Below are positions 1 through 8,640 of a DNA stretch of 64,000 nt, piece by piece. A program made the translations under genes and the position numbers. Under the pieces are notes generated by a model. That model was not told where the DNA came from. It saw only the letters and a program-made list of their open reading frames with translations, and searched no databases. This DNA comes from ZC4RG30 sp046347045 (lineage in GTDB: Bacteria > Pseudomonadota > Gammaproteobacteria > Steroidobacterales > Steroidobacteraceae). The stretch covers positions 62,001 to 126,000 of the forward strand of contig JAXMGX010000005.1 in assembly GCA_046347045.1 (NCBI GenBank), read 5' to 3'. Position 1 is the stretch's first letter, and each line of letters begins with the position of its first letter.

Positions 1-2
1 TG

Positions 3-1553
3 CCGCTGCTCGCGGCGCTGGCATCGGGCGCTCTTTCCAGCGCGGCAATGTGCGCATCGGCCGCACCAGCCGCGGCCAGTTGCGCGGCGCTGGCGAAGTT
101 CACGGTGCCAGGGCACACCATCAAGATCGACAAGACGGCCAATGTGCCTGCAGGGCCAGGCCCGGCCGTGCGCACCAGCGCGCCGGGCACGGCGCCGCTG
201 CTGCCCGCGCACTGCCGCGTGGATGGCGTGATCGATGCGCGCACCGGCCGCAATGGCCGCCCCTATGGCATCGGCTTCGCGCTGGCGCTGCCCGCCAACT
301 GGAACGGAAGATTCTTCTTCCAGGGCGGCGGCGGCCTGAACGGCGTGGTGAATCCGCCGTATGGCACGCAGGCCGCGGGCGACACCACAGCGTTGGCCGC
401 GGGCTTTGCGGTGGTCAGCAATGATTCCGGTCACAAGGGCGCGGGCTTCGACACCACGTTCATGGAAGACCAGGAAGCGATGCTCAACTTCCTGTATCAG
501 GCCAATGCCACGGTCACCGTCATCGCCAAGCAGATGGTGCAGAAGTACTACGGCAAGGCGCCGCATCACAGCTACTGGGTGGGCTGCTCCACGGGCGGGC
601 GCGAGGCGATGATGATGTCGCAGCGCTTCCCAACGTATTTCGACGGCATCGTTGCCGGTGCGCCCGCCATCCGCACGAACTTCTCGAACCTCGGACTGCG
701 CTGGGGCGCAACCGCATTGAATGCCATCGCGCCGAAGGATGCGCAGGGCAAGCCGCAGACGCGCCTCGCGCTGAGCGATTCGGATCGACGGCTGCTGGTC
801 AATGGACTGCTCGCGGCCTGCGATGCGCTCGATGGCAGCAAGGACGGCTTCGTGTTCGCGCCGAAGAGCTGCAACTTCGATCCGCAGGTGCTGGCCTGCA
901 GTGGCGCGAAGAACGACGGCTGCCTGTCGAACGAACAGATTGCCGCAGTGAAGAAGGTGATAGCGGGGCCCACGACGGCCAAGGGCCTGCAGGTATATCC
1001 GGGTTATTTCTACGACACCGGCATCATCGAACAGCGCGGCCTGCCCGGCATCCTGGTGGGCCCGGTAATTCCCGAAGGACCAGCCAGCGGCAGCAGCATG
1101 GATGTGGAGGCCGAGGCCGCGCGCGCCTACGACGGCCGGCAGATGGCCGGCGACACCAACGGCTGGACCAACCTGTCAACCTTCAACGGCCGCGGTGGCA
1201 AGCTCATCTTCTATCACGGCGTCAGCGATCCCTGGTTCTCGGCGCAGGAGACGGTGAACTACTACGAGAGGCTGCAGGCCGACAACGGCCCCGCCCCCAC
1301 CTCGACATGGAGCCGGCTGTTCCTGGTGCCGGGCATGGGGCATTGCGGCGGCGGCGAGCGCACGCTCGACAACTTCGACATGGTCAGTGCCATCGTCAAC
1401 TGGGTTGAAAAGAACCAGGCGCCGGAACAGGTGATCGCCAAGGGCGCCAGTGCGCCGGGCGAAACACGGCCGCTGTGCCCATATCCGGCGCATGCGCAGT
1501 ACAGCGGCAGTGGCGATCCGAAGCTGGCGGTCAGCTACCGCTGCGCGCAGTAA
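3..1553 (+). CDS. Tannase/feruloyl esterase family protein (5' end outside window)
   Basis: This is a secreted or periplasmic esterase of the tannase/feruloyl esterase family, which cleaves ester bonds between phenolic acids and sugars or alcohols. The frame is open from base 3 and the first codons read as the end of a signal peptide (LLAALASGALSSAA), so the true start lies upstream; the first ATG is at 48. Counting from that ATG, the nucleophile elbow GCSTGGR lies near residue 181, the acid is in the SDPWF segment, and the base is in GMGHCGGG. Cysteines next to the catalytic Ser and His give the CS-D-HC signature of the family. A calcium-loop-like stretch CDALDGSKDG is present. Substrate choice between tannin and feruloyl esters cannot be read from sequence. 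Confidence 0.88.
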   Translation, partial: PLLAALASGALSSAAMCASAAPAAASCAALAKFTVPGHTIKIDKTANVPAGPGPAVRTSAPGTAPLLPAHCRVDGVIDARTGRNGRPYGIGFALALPANWNGRFFFQGGGGLNGVVNPPYGTQAAGDTTALAAGFAVVSNDSGHKGAGFDTTFMEDQEAMLNFLYQANATVTVIAKQMVQKYYGKAPHHSYWVGCSTGGREAMMMSQRFPTYFDGIVAGAPAIRTNFSNLGLRWGATALNAIAPKDAQGKPQTRLALSDSDRRLLVNGLLAACDALDGSKDGFVFAPKSCNFDPQVLACSGAKNDGCLSNEQIAAVKKVIAGPTTAKGLQVYPGYFYDTGIIEQRGLPGILVGPVIPEGPASGSSMDVEAEAARAYDGRQMAGDTNGWTNLSTFNGRGGKLIFYHGVSDPWFSAQETVNYYERLQADNGPAPTSTWSRLFLVPGMGHCGGGERTLDNFDMVSAIVNWVEKNQAPEQVIAKGASAPGETRPLCPYPAHAQYSGSGDPKLAVSYRCAQ

Positions 1554-1597
1554 CCGGCGCGCGGGGTCTGGCGGCATGCCGTCATCGCCGAGGCGGT

Positions 1598-1788
1598 TCA
1601 TGCCTTCTTGCCGCGCTTTTTGGCCTGCCGCGTCGACGCAGGCCCCGTACCTTCTTTGAGCTTGTCCAGCACCCACTTCGCGCGGTCGTTGCATGCCAAT
1701 GCCTCCGGGCGGTTCTTCACGCTGTCGATGGCGACCAGCAGTAGGGGATTGAAGCTGCAGCTGCCGCCGTTGGCATGAGCTTCTTCAT
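1598..1788 (-). pseudogene. Possible broken small ORF downstream of the TraB-like gene
   Basis: An ATG at 1788 overlaps the TGA of the TraB-like gene (ATGA) and starts MKKLMPTAAAAAS, which resembles a signal-peptide start but soon hits a stop. From about 1777 another frame stays open to a TGA at 1598 and encodes CSFNPLLLVAIDSVKNRPE followed by a basic tail ending KKRGKKA. A one-base change would join the two parts into a protein of about 60 residues. It may be a decayed gene, a sequencing error, or chance. No family recognised. Confidence 0.25.
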
Positions 1789-2702
1789 TTCTGTACCACT
1801 TTGTAGCCCTTGCGACGCAACAGCTCCACCAACCCGTCGCGACCCACCATGTGCAGCGCGCCGGTGACGATCAGATAGTCGTTGCCCTGGTCCTGCAGCA
1901 TCTGCTCGATCTGCGGAATCCAGCGGCGATTGCGGTCGACCGTGAGTTTCCTGAACAGTACGGGTGATTCCTCGGCGCCCTTGCGCAGCGCCGACTGCAG
2001 GGTCTTCAGGTCCCCGTCGCGCCAGGCTTTGGTCAGTTCACGCAGCTCGGCCTCGGATTCGGTTTCCTCGAGCGTGGCGCGCAGGAAGTCACGCTGCTCA
2101 TCCATCGACAGCCCGGCGAAGATGCCGAGCTGGTCGTTAAGCGTTTCGAGGCCCAGAACGGGCTTGCCGTCCTGGCGCGCGCGCGCGGCAATCTGCATGT
2201 CCACGCCATTCAGAGGATTGAAACCCGCGCGCAGCATGCGCAGTGATTCGACTTGCTGCGCCACGAACCAGGGTTGCATTCGCGACATGAATTCGAGATC
2301 GATGCCCAGGCGCTGCGCTTCGGCCTGCAGCTTCGAATACAGGTCGGGGCCCAGCACGGCAGGCAGCGTCTGGCCTTCGGGCAGGAACTGCAGCTTCTGT
2401 CCCTCGGGACCTGCCAGCTCGCCGAGCACTTCATCGATGACGAGTTCCTCGACCACCTTCTCGGCGTTGCCGTAGGCATTGGTCGCAACCTGCGGCAGCG
2501 AGGTGTCGGAGGAATGCAGCACATGCACCGCGCCGAACAGCCACACCGTGTTGTGTTTGCCGCTGATCTCCCAGAAGGTGTGCAGGCCGTCGGCCGTGGC
2601 ACCCATGGAGCACAGCAGTGTGGCTGCAATGCCCAGCGCACGCAGCGCGCGCGCGAAACTTCCGCCGCGCTTGGTCCATCCGTGTTGAAGAGGCATCGGC
2701 AT
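1785..2702 (-). CDS. TraB/GumN family protein
   Basis: This is a 305-residue exported protein of the TraB/GumN family, a group related to the Tiki-type metalloprotease fold whose bacterial substrates are mostly unknown. The N-terminus has a basic stretch and a hydrophobic segment (LGIAATLLCSMGATADG). The two histidine motifs of the family are visible: GAVHVLH near residue 57 and TGALHMVGRDG near residue 281, with a mid-protein LGLETLNDQ segment. The usual ending, a hydrophobic RRKGYKV tail, is intact, so the protein is complete. Two start codons lie close together (2702 and 2696). It stands alone on its strand downstream of ahpF and shows no clear functional link to that operon. Confidence 0.85.
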   Translation of the reverse strand: MPMPLQHGWTKRGGSFARALRALGIAATLLCSMGATADGLHTFWEISGKHNTVWLFGAVHVLHSSDTSLPQVATNAYGNAEKVVEELVIDEVLGELAGPEGQKLQFLPEGQTLPAVLGPDLYSKLQAEAQRLGIDLEFMSRMQPWFVAQQVESLRMLRAGFNPLNGVDMQIAARARQDGKPVLGLETLNDQLGIFAGLSMDEQRDFLRATLEETESEAELRELTKAWRDGDLKTLQSALRKGAEESPVLFRKLTVDRNRRWIPQIEQMLQDQGNDYLIVTGALHMVGRDGLVELLRRKGYKVVQK

Positions 2703-2772
2703 CCCGGGGCCGCGATTGACCGCAGCCCATGGTACGCCGTTTGGTGGCGGCCCGTTTACGCCGCCGCGTCGC

Positions 2773-4335
2773 CTACGCCGCGACGGCGATGGGTGTGCGG
2801 ATCAGGTGATCGAAAGCCGACAGTGCGGCCCTGGAACCTTCGCCCATGGCGATGACGATCTGCTTGTAGGGCGTGGTGGTGCAGTCGCCGGCTGCGAAGA
2901 CACCGGGCAGCGAAGTCTGCCCGCGGGCATCCACTTCGATTTCGCCGCGTGGCGACAGCGTCAGCGTGCCCTTCAGCCAGTCGGTGTTCGGCACCAGTCC
3001 GATCTGCACGAATATGCCGGCGAGCGGCAGCTCACGCGATTCACCGGTGGCGCGGTCCCTGCAACGCATCGCCGTGACCTCGGTGCCATTGCCCTTCACT
3101 TCCTGGGTTTCGGTATTGGTGAGGATGGTCACATTCGGCAGGCTCTTGAGCTTGTTCACCAGCACGGCATCGGCACGCAACGTCGGCATGAATTCAACCA
3201 ACGTCACATGCTTCACGATGCCGGCAAGATCGATGGCAGCCTCGACGCCGGAATTGCCGCCGCCCACCACGGCCACCTCGCGTCCCTTGAACAACGGGCC
3301 GTCGCAGTGCGGGCAATACGCCACGCCGTGATTGCGGTACTCCTTCTCGCCCGGCACGCCCAGCTCGCGCCAGCGCGCGCCCGTGGCGATGACCACGGTC
3401 TTCGCCGCAAGCTTCGCGCCGCCGGCGAAATGCACCTCGGTGAGTTCACCCGGCACCAGCTTCTCGGCGCGCTGCAGGTTCATGATGTCCACATCATGAG
3501 CCTTCACGTTTTCTTCCAGCGCCACCGCCAGCGCCGGGCCTTCGGTGTGCGGCACCGAAATGAGGTTTTCGATGCCCAGCGTGTCGAGCACCTGGCCGCC
3601 GAAGCGCTCGGCCGCCACGCCCACGCGGATGCCCTTGCGCGCTGCGTAGATGGCAGCCGATGAACCGGCAGGGCCACCGCCCACGATCAGTACGTCGTAA
3701 GGGGCGCGCTGCGACAACTCCGCGGCCTTGCGTTGCGCGGCACCCTTGTCGAGCTTCGCGACGATTTCCTCCACGCTCATGCGGCCCTGGCCGAAGGGCT
3801 GCCCGTTGAGGTACACCGCGGGCACGGAGCGGATGTTGAGTGAGGCCACTTCCTGCTCGAACAGCGCGCCATCGATCATGGTGTGACGGATGCGCGGGTT
3901 CAGCACCGCCATCGTGTTCAGCGCCTGGACCACGTCGGGGCAGTTCTGGCAGGAGAGGGAAATGTAGGTGCGGAACTCGAAGTCGCCCTCGAGGTTCCGG
4001 ATCTGCTCGATCAGCGCGTCATCGAGCTTGGGCGGATAGCCGCCCGTCTGCAGCAGGGCCAGCACCAGCGAGGTGAATTCATGGCCCATGGGCAGGCCGG
4101 CGAACGCAATGCGCGCCGGCTGGCCCGGGGAGGCGAGCGCGAAGCGCGGCACGTGAGCACCGCCCTCCGCGCTCGTGGCCACCGTCACCTTGTCGCTGAG
4201 GGAGGTCACATCGCCCAGCAGGTCGAGCATCTCCGCGGAATCCCTGCCGCCGTCCGTGTACGCGGTGATCTGCACCGGCGTGACGAGACGCGTCAGGTAT
4301 TCACCGAGCTGCGACTTGATCTCTGCTTCGAGCAT
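2773..4335 (-). CDS. ahpF: Alkyl hydroperoxide reductase subunit F
   Basis: AhpF is the NADH-dependent flavoprotein that re-reduces the peroxiredoxin AhpC. At 520 residues it has the expected length. An N-terminal tandem thioredoxin-like domain carries its redox pair in SCQNCPDV near residue 130. A thioredoxin-reductase-like domain starts around residue 210 with an FAD loop (VGGGPAGSSAA), has the second redox pair CPHCDGP near residue 345 and an NAD loop VVGGGNSGVEAA, and ends with the flavin motif GVFAAGDCTT. It lies 30 bases downstream of ahpC on the same strand, so the two form the classical ahpCF operon and should share its promoter. Confidence 0.96.
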   Translation of the reverse strand: MLEAEIKSQLGEYLTRLVTPVQITAYTDGGRDSAEMLDLLGDVTSLSDKVTVATSAEGGAHVPRFALASPGQPARIAFAGLPMGHEFTSLVLALLQTGGYPPKLDDALIEQIRNLEGDFEFRTYISLSCQNCPDVVQALNTMAVLNPRIRHTMIDGALFEQEVASLNIRSVPAVYLNGQPFGQGRMSVEEIVAKLDKGAAQRKAAELSQRAPYDVLIVGGGPAGSSAAIYAARKGIRVGVAAERFGGQVLDTLGIENLISVPHTEGPALAVALEENVKAHDVDIMNLQRAEKLVPGELTEVHFAGGAKLAAKTVVIATGARWRELGVPGEKEYRNHGVAYCPHCDGPLFKGREVAVVGGGNSGVEAAIDLAGIVKHVTLVEFMPTLRADAVLVNKLKSLPNVTILTNTETQEVKGNGTEVTAMRCRDRATGESRELPLAGIFVQIGLVPNTDWLKGTLTLSPRGEIEVDARGQTSLPGVFAAGDCTTTPYKQIVIAMGEGSRAALSAFDHLIRTPIAVAA

Positions 4336-4365
4336 GTGGACTCCAGGTGACGGTTGCCTGCTGAC

Positions 4366-4929
4366 CTAGATCTTGCCGACCAGGCTGAGCGAGGGCTTCA
4401 GCGTGTTCGCGCCGGGCTTCCAGCTCGCCGGGCACACTTCGCCGTTGTGCGTGGCCACGTACTGCGCGGCCTGCACCTTGCGCAGCAGCTCCCTGGCGTC
4501 GCGGCCGATGCCCAGATCGTGGATCTCGCACACCTTGATCTCGCCTTCCGGGTTGATCACGAAGGTGCCGCGCAGCGCCAGGCCCTCGGACTCGATCATC
4601 ACGTCGAAGTTGCGCGCCAGCGTGCCCGTGGGGTCGCCGACCAGCGGGTACTGCACCTTCTTGATGGTGTCGGAGGCGTCATGCCAGGCCTTGTGCGTGA
4701 AGTGCGTGTCGGTCGAAACGCCGTACACCTCGACGCCCGCCTTCTTGAACTCGGCGTAGTTGTCGGCGAGGTCGCCCAGTTCCGTGGGGCACACGAAAGT
4801 GAAGTCGGCCGGATAGAACACGAACACGGACCACTTGCCCTTGAGGTCGGCATCGCTCACCGGCACGAAATTGCCGTTGTGATAGGCCGTGGCCTTGAAA
4901 GGCTTGATTTTGGTGTTGATCAGCGACAT
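4366..4929 (-). CDS. ahpC: Peroxiredoxin AhpC
   Basis: AhpC is the cytoplasmic 2-Cys peroxiredoxin that reduces hydrogen peroxide and organic hydroperoxides, using electrons from AhpF. The start at 4929 gives 187 residues beginning MSLINTKIKPFKA, the typical family length, and has AGGAGG 7 bases upstream; the frame is open further up but without support. The peroxidatic cysteine is in DFTFVCPTELGD near residue 47 and the resolving cysteine in GEVCPASW near residue 166. Upstream lie a good promoter and an OxyR-type operator, so peroxide induction is predicted. Confidence 0.96.
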   Translation of the reverse strand: MSLINTKIKPFKATAYHNGNFVPVSDADLKGKWSVFVFYPADFTFVCPTELGDLADNYAEFKKAGVEVYGVSTDTHFTHKAWHDASDTIKKVQYPLVGDPTGTLARNFDVMIESEGLALRGTFVINPEGEIKVCEIHDLGIGRDARELLRKVQAAQYVATHNGEVCPASWKPGANTLKPSLSLVGKI

Positions 4930-4963
4930 GGAATGTCCTCCTGGACGGGTTGCAGTGAAGGGA

Positions 4964-5029
4964 ACGATACGGATCGGACAAGCGGAATGGAAGTCGATTG
5001 TCTTTATCGGGATGATAGACAACGTCTAT
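4964..5029 (-). promoter_or_regulatory. ahpC promoter with OxyR-type operator
   Basis: On the minus strand ATAG-N7-CTAT (5029-5015) is a perfect OxyR half-site, followed at the right N7 spacing by ATAA (5007-5004) and a weak fourth quarter (4996-4993). The consensus is ATAG-N7-CTAT-N7-ATAG-N7-CTAT. The operator ends directly against a -35 element TTCCAT (4992-4987), which is 17 bases from a -10 element TATCGT (4969-4964). This is the arrangement expected for OxyR activation of ahpCF. Confidence 0.75.
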
Positions 5030-5045
5030 GGAAAGCGGAGCCAGT

Positions 5046-6599
5046 TCAGGCGTGCTGCAGCAGCGGCCTGCCGGCCTCCACCACCAGCGATCGCCACACG
5101 CGCTGCGTGGATTCTGGATCATCCCGATCGTCGAGCGCCATGAGGTTGGCCTGCAGTTGCCGCGGCGTCAGCCGCAGTGCCACATGGCCACGATAGCGGC
5201 CTTCGGCCAGCAGCAGATCCGGATTCTCGCGCGTCCATTCGTCGAGCTGCGGCTGTGGCCGGCCGTCGGACGACACCGACGTGGCGACGATCTCCGTGGC
5301 CAGCAACGGGCTGTCGGGTCGCTCGGGCCGCGCGCGCACATTGCCCGCGATGAACGAATGGATATCGCCCGACAACACCACGGGGTTTGCCACGCGATGC
5401 CGCTGCAGTGCCTCGAGCACGCGCTGCCGCGCGGCGAAATAGCCGTTCCAGTTGTCGGTGGTGTAGCGCCGGCCCTCGCCGGGCTGTTCATCGAGATGCG
5501 AGAACACCGTGCCCTGCGCCAGCAGGTTCCACCTGCCGCGGGTGCGGGTGAGCGCGGCATCGAACCAGGCTTCCTGTTCCGCGCCCAGCATGGTGCGCGA
5601 TGCATCGAAGAGCTGCGCGCATTCATCGCCCACGCGATTGCCACCGGCGCGGCCCGGCAGCGGACAGGCCTGTGCGGAACGGTACTGCCGCTGGTCGAGC
5701 ATGAATATCTCTGCCAACGTGCCGATGCGGCGACTGGCGTACAGCGCCACCGCGCCAATCACCGGCAATGCTGACGGCGGTAACGGCAGGTTTTCGAAAT
5801 AGGCCTGGTAGGCCGCAGTACGTCGTTGCAGGAAGGCGGCCGGGTCTTCGGCGCGACCGCTGTAGATGCCGGAGTAGTCGTTCGCCACCTCATGGTCATC
5901 CCAGGTGGTGATCCACGGCGAGGCGGCATGCGCGACCTGCAAGGCGGGGTCCATGCGGTACTGCGCGTAGCGGCGCCGGTAGTCGGCCAGTGTCGCGCAG
6001 TTGCCGCCCACATGGCCGCGCACACGATCGGGCGTGGTGGCGCCTTCATAGATGTAGTCGCCAACATGCACCAGCAGATCGGGCGCGGCGCGCGCGATGT
6101 GCCGCAGCGCCGCCCACTGCCCGTGCTCCAGGTGCTGGCAACAGGCCAGCGCCAGATGGAACTCGCGTGGTTCGCGGTTCGGTGCCGGCAGCGTGCGCGT
6201 GCGACCGGTGGGGCTGGCCTCGCCGGCTGCGATGAAGCGGTAGAAGTAGTCGTGCGCGGAATCGAGTCCCGTAGCCACCACGCGGGCGCTGTGCGCCTGC
6301 ACGCTGCTCGCCGCCACCTCGCCGCTGCGCACGATGTAACGAAAGCCTTCGTCGCGCGCCAGCTCCCACCGCAGCGGCACATCAGTCGAGGGCATGCCAC
6401 CGAGACCATCTTCAGCCAGCGGCTGCAACGCCAGACGCGTGTGCAGCACGACACTGTCATGTGTGGGAAAACCCGACGACACGCCCAGCGTGAAAGGATT
6501 GCCAGCCAGCGCCGCCCCTGCCGCGCGCAAGATGGCGGGAAAGCCGCCCGCAACGCCCATCGCCAGCGATGCGGCGAGGACGTCGCGCCGGCGAATCAC
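5046..6599 (-). CDS. PhoD-family alkaline phosphatase/phosphodiesterase, Tat-exported
   Basis: This is a 517-residue metallophosphoesterase of the PhoD type, which releases phosphate from mono- and diesters outside the cytoplasm. The GTG at 6599 is chosen because it overlaps the TGA of the upstream gene (GTGA) and puts a twin-arginine signal at the very N-terminus (IRRRDVLAASLAMG). The frame is open upstream, but that part is a shadow of the DUF2130 gene. An N-terminal beta domain with TRLALQ is followed by metal-binding motifs VHVGDYIYEG, WDDHEVANDYSG and LSGDIHSF. The coupling to DUF2130 looks like operon crowding rather than a functional pairing. No Pho box was looked for beyond reading by eye. 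Confidence 0.88.
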   Translation of the reverse strand: MIRRRDVLAASLAMGVAGGFPAILRAAGAALAGNPFTLGVSSGFPTHDSVVLHTRLALQPLAEDGLGGMPSTDVPLRWELARDEGFRYIVRSGEVAASSVQAHSARVVATGLDSAHDYFYRFIAAGEASPTGRTRTLPAPNREPREFHLALACCQHLEHGQWAALRHIARAAPDLLVHVGDYIYEGATTPDRVRGHVGGNCATLADYRRRYAQYRMDPALQVAHAASPWITTWDDHEVANDYSGIYSGRAEDPAAFLQRRTAAYQAYFENLPLPPSALPVIGAVALYASRRIGTLAEIFMLDQRQYRSAQACPLPGRAGGNRVGDECAQLFDASRTMLGAEQEAWFDAALTRTRGRWNLLAQGTVFSHLDEQPGEGRRYTTDNWNGYFAARQRVLEALQRHRVANPVVLSGDIHSFIAGNVRARPERPDSPLLATEIVATSVSSDGRPQPQLDEWTRENPDLLLAEGRYRGHVALRLTPRQLQANLMALDDRDDPESTQRVWRSLVVEAGRPLLQHA

Positions 6600-7858
6600 G
6601 CGTTCGCGTCCGGCTGCAGTTCGAGCTGCGGCAGGTCCTGCTGCGCCAGGCCCTGCAACTCGCCGCCCACACCCAGCAATGCCGCCTTGCCGGCCTCGAG
6701 CTGCCTCTCGCGTCGTGCCCAGCGCTGCAGCGTCTGGTTCTTCTCGGCCTCCAGTTCTTCGCGCATGCGCTGGAAGGCGTCGTGCACCGCCTTCAGCTTC
6801 TGCGCGAACTGCGGTGAAGTGATGTAGTCGTACATGGCCTCGGCTTTCTCGCCCTTGCCGGCGGATGCCAGGCGCTGCTTGTGCACATCGAGCAGGCCGG
6901 CGCGCAGCGCCTCGCCAAGCTGGGCCGCCACGGACCACGCCACCACCCACACGCCATCGACCAGGCCGAACTGCGTGCCGCCCGTCCATTCGCGCGGAAC
7001 GGCGGTGCCCATGGTGACCAGCACGCCCACGTCGGCATTGCATTCGCGCATGTCGTCCTTGAGCTTGGCCAGCCACTGCGCGTTCCAGGCGGCGGCGCGC
7101 TTGGTCTCCCACAGCAGCAGGCCCGCCTTCGCGCCGCTGCGCGCGTGCACATGGTGCTTCACATCGCCGCCGCGCTGGCCCTTCTTCACTTCCTCGATGA
7201 CATCGAGTGGGAAGGCTCGCTTCAGCGCGTCTTCCAGCGCCAGTTCCAGCATTTCGCCCTGAAGCTGCTGCGAACCCTGCTCGGCCTTGCGCTGCATTTC
7301 GGCCATCTGCGAGGCCATGTCATCGAGCTTTTTCTGCAGCTCGGCTTTTTCGAGCGCGAGCCGGTCCTGTTCCTGCGCGCGCACCTGCGCCTCGCGCTCC
7401 ACCAGCTTCGCATCCACCTGGCGACGTACTTCGAGGCCAAGCGCGTCCTTCTCATCCTTCAGCTTCTGCCGCTCGTCGCGCAGCTTCAGTTCCTCGGCCC
7501 GCAGCAACGCATTCTGCTGCTGCGTGTCGGCGAGCTGCTTCTGCAGCGCCTCGGCCTGCTGGCGCGCGGCCTGTTGCGCGGCGTCGCTGGAGAGCCGGGC
7601 CTGCTGCAGCGCCTGCCGGCGTGCTTCCTCGATGGCCTGGCGCTGCTGCTCCTGCTGCTCGCGTTCACGCTGCGCCGCGCGCTTCTCGGCCGCGACGCGC
7701 TCCTGCTCGCGAAGCTGCGCCAGCGCACTGTGGCTGGCGGCTTCGATGTTCTCGAGCGCGTGGCGCGCAAATCCCTGCTCGAGTGAGAACTCATTCTCGC
7801 ATTTGGGGCAGGTGATGCGGGCATCTGGCTTCAGTACCAGTGTGTCGGAGTCGCTCAT
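6596..7858 (-). CDS. DUF2130 domain protein with long coiled coil
   Basis: This is a cytoplasmic protein of 420 residues of the DUF2130 family, function unknown. An N-terminal CPKC pair (residues 19-22) resembles half of a zinc ribbon. Residues about 35-215 are a Gln/Glu/Arg-rich coiled coil. The C-terminal conserved part contains LLWETKRAAAWNAQWLAKLK and GVLVTMGTAVP. The E-x-K in WETK, with acidic residues before it, would fit a PD-(D/E)XK nuclease-like core, but this is inference. It is transcribed away from ompW and runs into the phosphatase gene. Confidence 0.85.
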   Translation of the reverse strand: MSDSDTLVLKPDARITCPKCENEFSLEQGFARHALENIEAASHSALAQLREQERVAAEKRAAQREREQQEQQRQAIEEARRQALQQARLSSDAAQQAARQQAEALQKQLADTQQQNALLRAEELKLRDERQKLKDEKDALGLEVRRQVDAKLVEREAQVRAQEQDRLALEKAELQKKLDDMASQMAEMQRKAEQGSQQLQGEMLELALEDALKRAFPLDVIEEVKKGQRGGDVKHHVHARSGAKAGLLLWETKRAAAWNAQWLAKLKDDMRECNADVGVLVTMGTAVPREWTGGTQFGLVDGVWVVAWSVAAQLGEALRAGLLDVHKQRLASAGKGEKAEAMYDYITSPQFAQKLKAVHDAFQRMREELEAEKNQTLQRWARRERQLEAGKAALLGVGGELQGLAQQDLPQLELQPDANA

Positions 7859-7958
7859 GCGCGAAGCATAGCGCCGCGAATCGCGCGAACGTTACTGCAA
7901 ACGGCAATGCAACGCTCTCTCATCAGCCGGTCCCCGCTTTTCGCTGGCCGATGCCACA

Positions 7959-7976
7959 ATATCAACAGGTTGATAT
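7959..7976. promoter_or_regulatory. Perfect inverted repeat between DUF2130 and OmpW genes
   Basis: ATATCAAC-AG-GTTGATAT is a perfect dyad with 8-base arms lying in the divergent intergenic region. Each strand carries TTGATA, a good -35-like hexamer, so it may be an operator covering two divergent promoters. It is not an FNR/ANR box: those read TTGAT-N4-ATCAA, whereas here the half-sites are in the opposite order. The binding protein is unknown. Confidence 0.5.
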
Positions 7977-8002
7977 GTTTCTGTTGTGAGGTATCGAAGA
8001 TC

Positions 8003-8605
8003 ATGAACACTTTATCCAAGCGAGTTGGTCTGTTGGTTGCAGGACTGGTCACGGCTGCGGCCGCGCAGGCCGGGCAGGGGGACTGGGTGACGCGCGTGCG
8101 CGCCACGTACCTGCACTTTGACAACGGCCAGAATTCGCTGCCCGTGAAGGTCGAGGCGGACAGCCGCGTCATTCCCGAGATCGATTTCAGCTACTACCTG
8201 ACGGACAACGTGTCCACGGAGCTGGTGCTCACCTATCCGCAGAAGGTGGACATCGCCGTGAACAACACGGGTGCCGGTTCGGTGAAGGCGCTGCCGCCGA
8301 CGCTGCTGGCGCAGTACCACTTCGGCGCCGCCGATGCCGCCTTCTCGCCCTACGTGGGCGCGGGCCTGAACCTGACGCTGTTCAGCAGCCGCAGCGTGCT
8401 CAATGGTGGCGCGCACATCAGCAAGTCGAGCGTGGGTGTGGCCGGCCAGATTGGCGCCGACATGGCGCTCTCGGGTGCCTGGTCGCTGAACGTCGACCTG
8501 AAGTACATCACCATGAACACGAATGTGTACGTGGGCAGCACCAAGGCGGGCAAACTCGACCTCAACCCCTGGGTCGCGTCCGTCGGTATCGGCTACAAGT
8601 TCTAG
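8003..8605 (+). CDS. OmpW family outer-membrane protein
   Basis: This is a 200-residue outer-membrane eight-stranded barrel of the OmpW family, which forms a narrow hydrophobic channel. The ATG at 8003 gives a clean signal peptide (KRVGLLVAGLVTAAAAQA); an in-frame ATG at 7907 is upstream of the palindrome and unlikely. Family features are VRATYLHFDNG near the mature start, IPEIDFSYYLTDNVSTEL, the long LPPTLLAQYHF strand, YVGAGLNLTLF and the C-terminal GIGYKF with terminal aromatic residue, as needed for barrel insertion. It is convergent with the peptidase gene and shares a hairpin with it. Confidence 0.9.
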   Translation: MNTLSKRVGLLVAGLVTAAAAQAGQGDWVTRVRATYLHFDNGQNSLPVKVEADSRVIPEIDFSYYLTDNVSTELVLTYPQKVDIAVNNTGAGSVKALPPTLLAQYHFGAADAAFSPYVGAGLNLTLFSSRSVLNGGAHISKSSVGVAGQIGADMALSGAWSLNVDLKYITMNTNVYVGSTKAGKLDLNPWVASVGIGYKF

Positions 8606-8613
8606 CCGATCGA

Positions 8614-8640
8614 GGCGCAGCGATTCAGTGTCGCTGCGCC
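8614..8640. terminator. Hairpin between convergent genes
   Basis: GGCGCAGCG (8614-8622) pairs perfectly with CGCTGCGCC (8632-8640) across a 9-base loop that contains the stop codon of the minus-strand peptidase gene. There is no T-tract on either side, so it is only a candidate bidirectional terminator for ompW and the M28 gene. Confidence 0.5.

Noticed and set aside
5046..7112. Longer version of the PhoD-type protein starting at 7112
   Set aside because: The added part overlaps the DUF2130 gene in another frame and has shadow composition; the GTG at 6599 gives a Tat signal and overlaps the previous stop.
7959..7976. FNR/ANR box before ompW
   Set aside because: The half-sites are in the reverse order (ATCAA-N4-TTGAT instead of TTGAT-N4-ATCAA).
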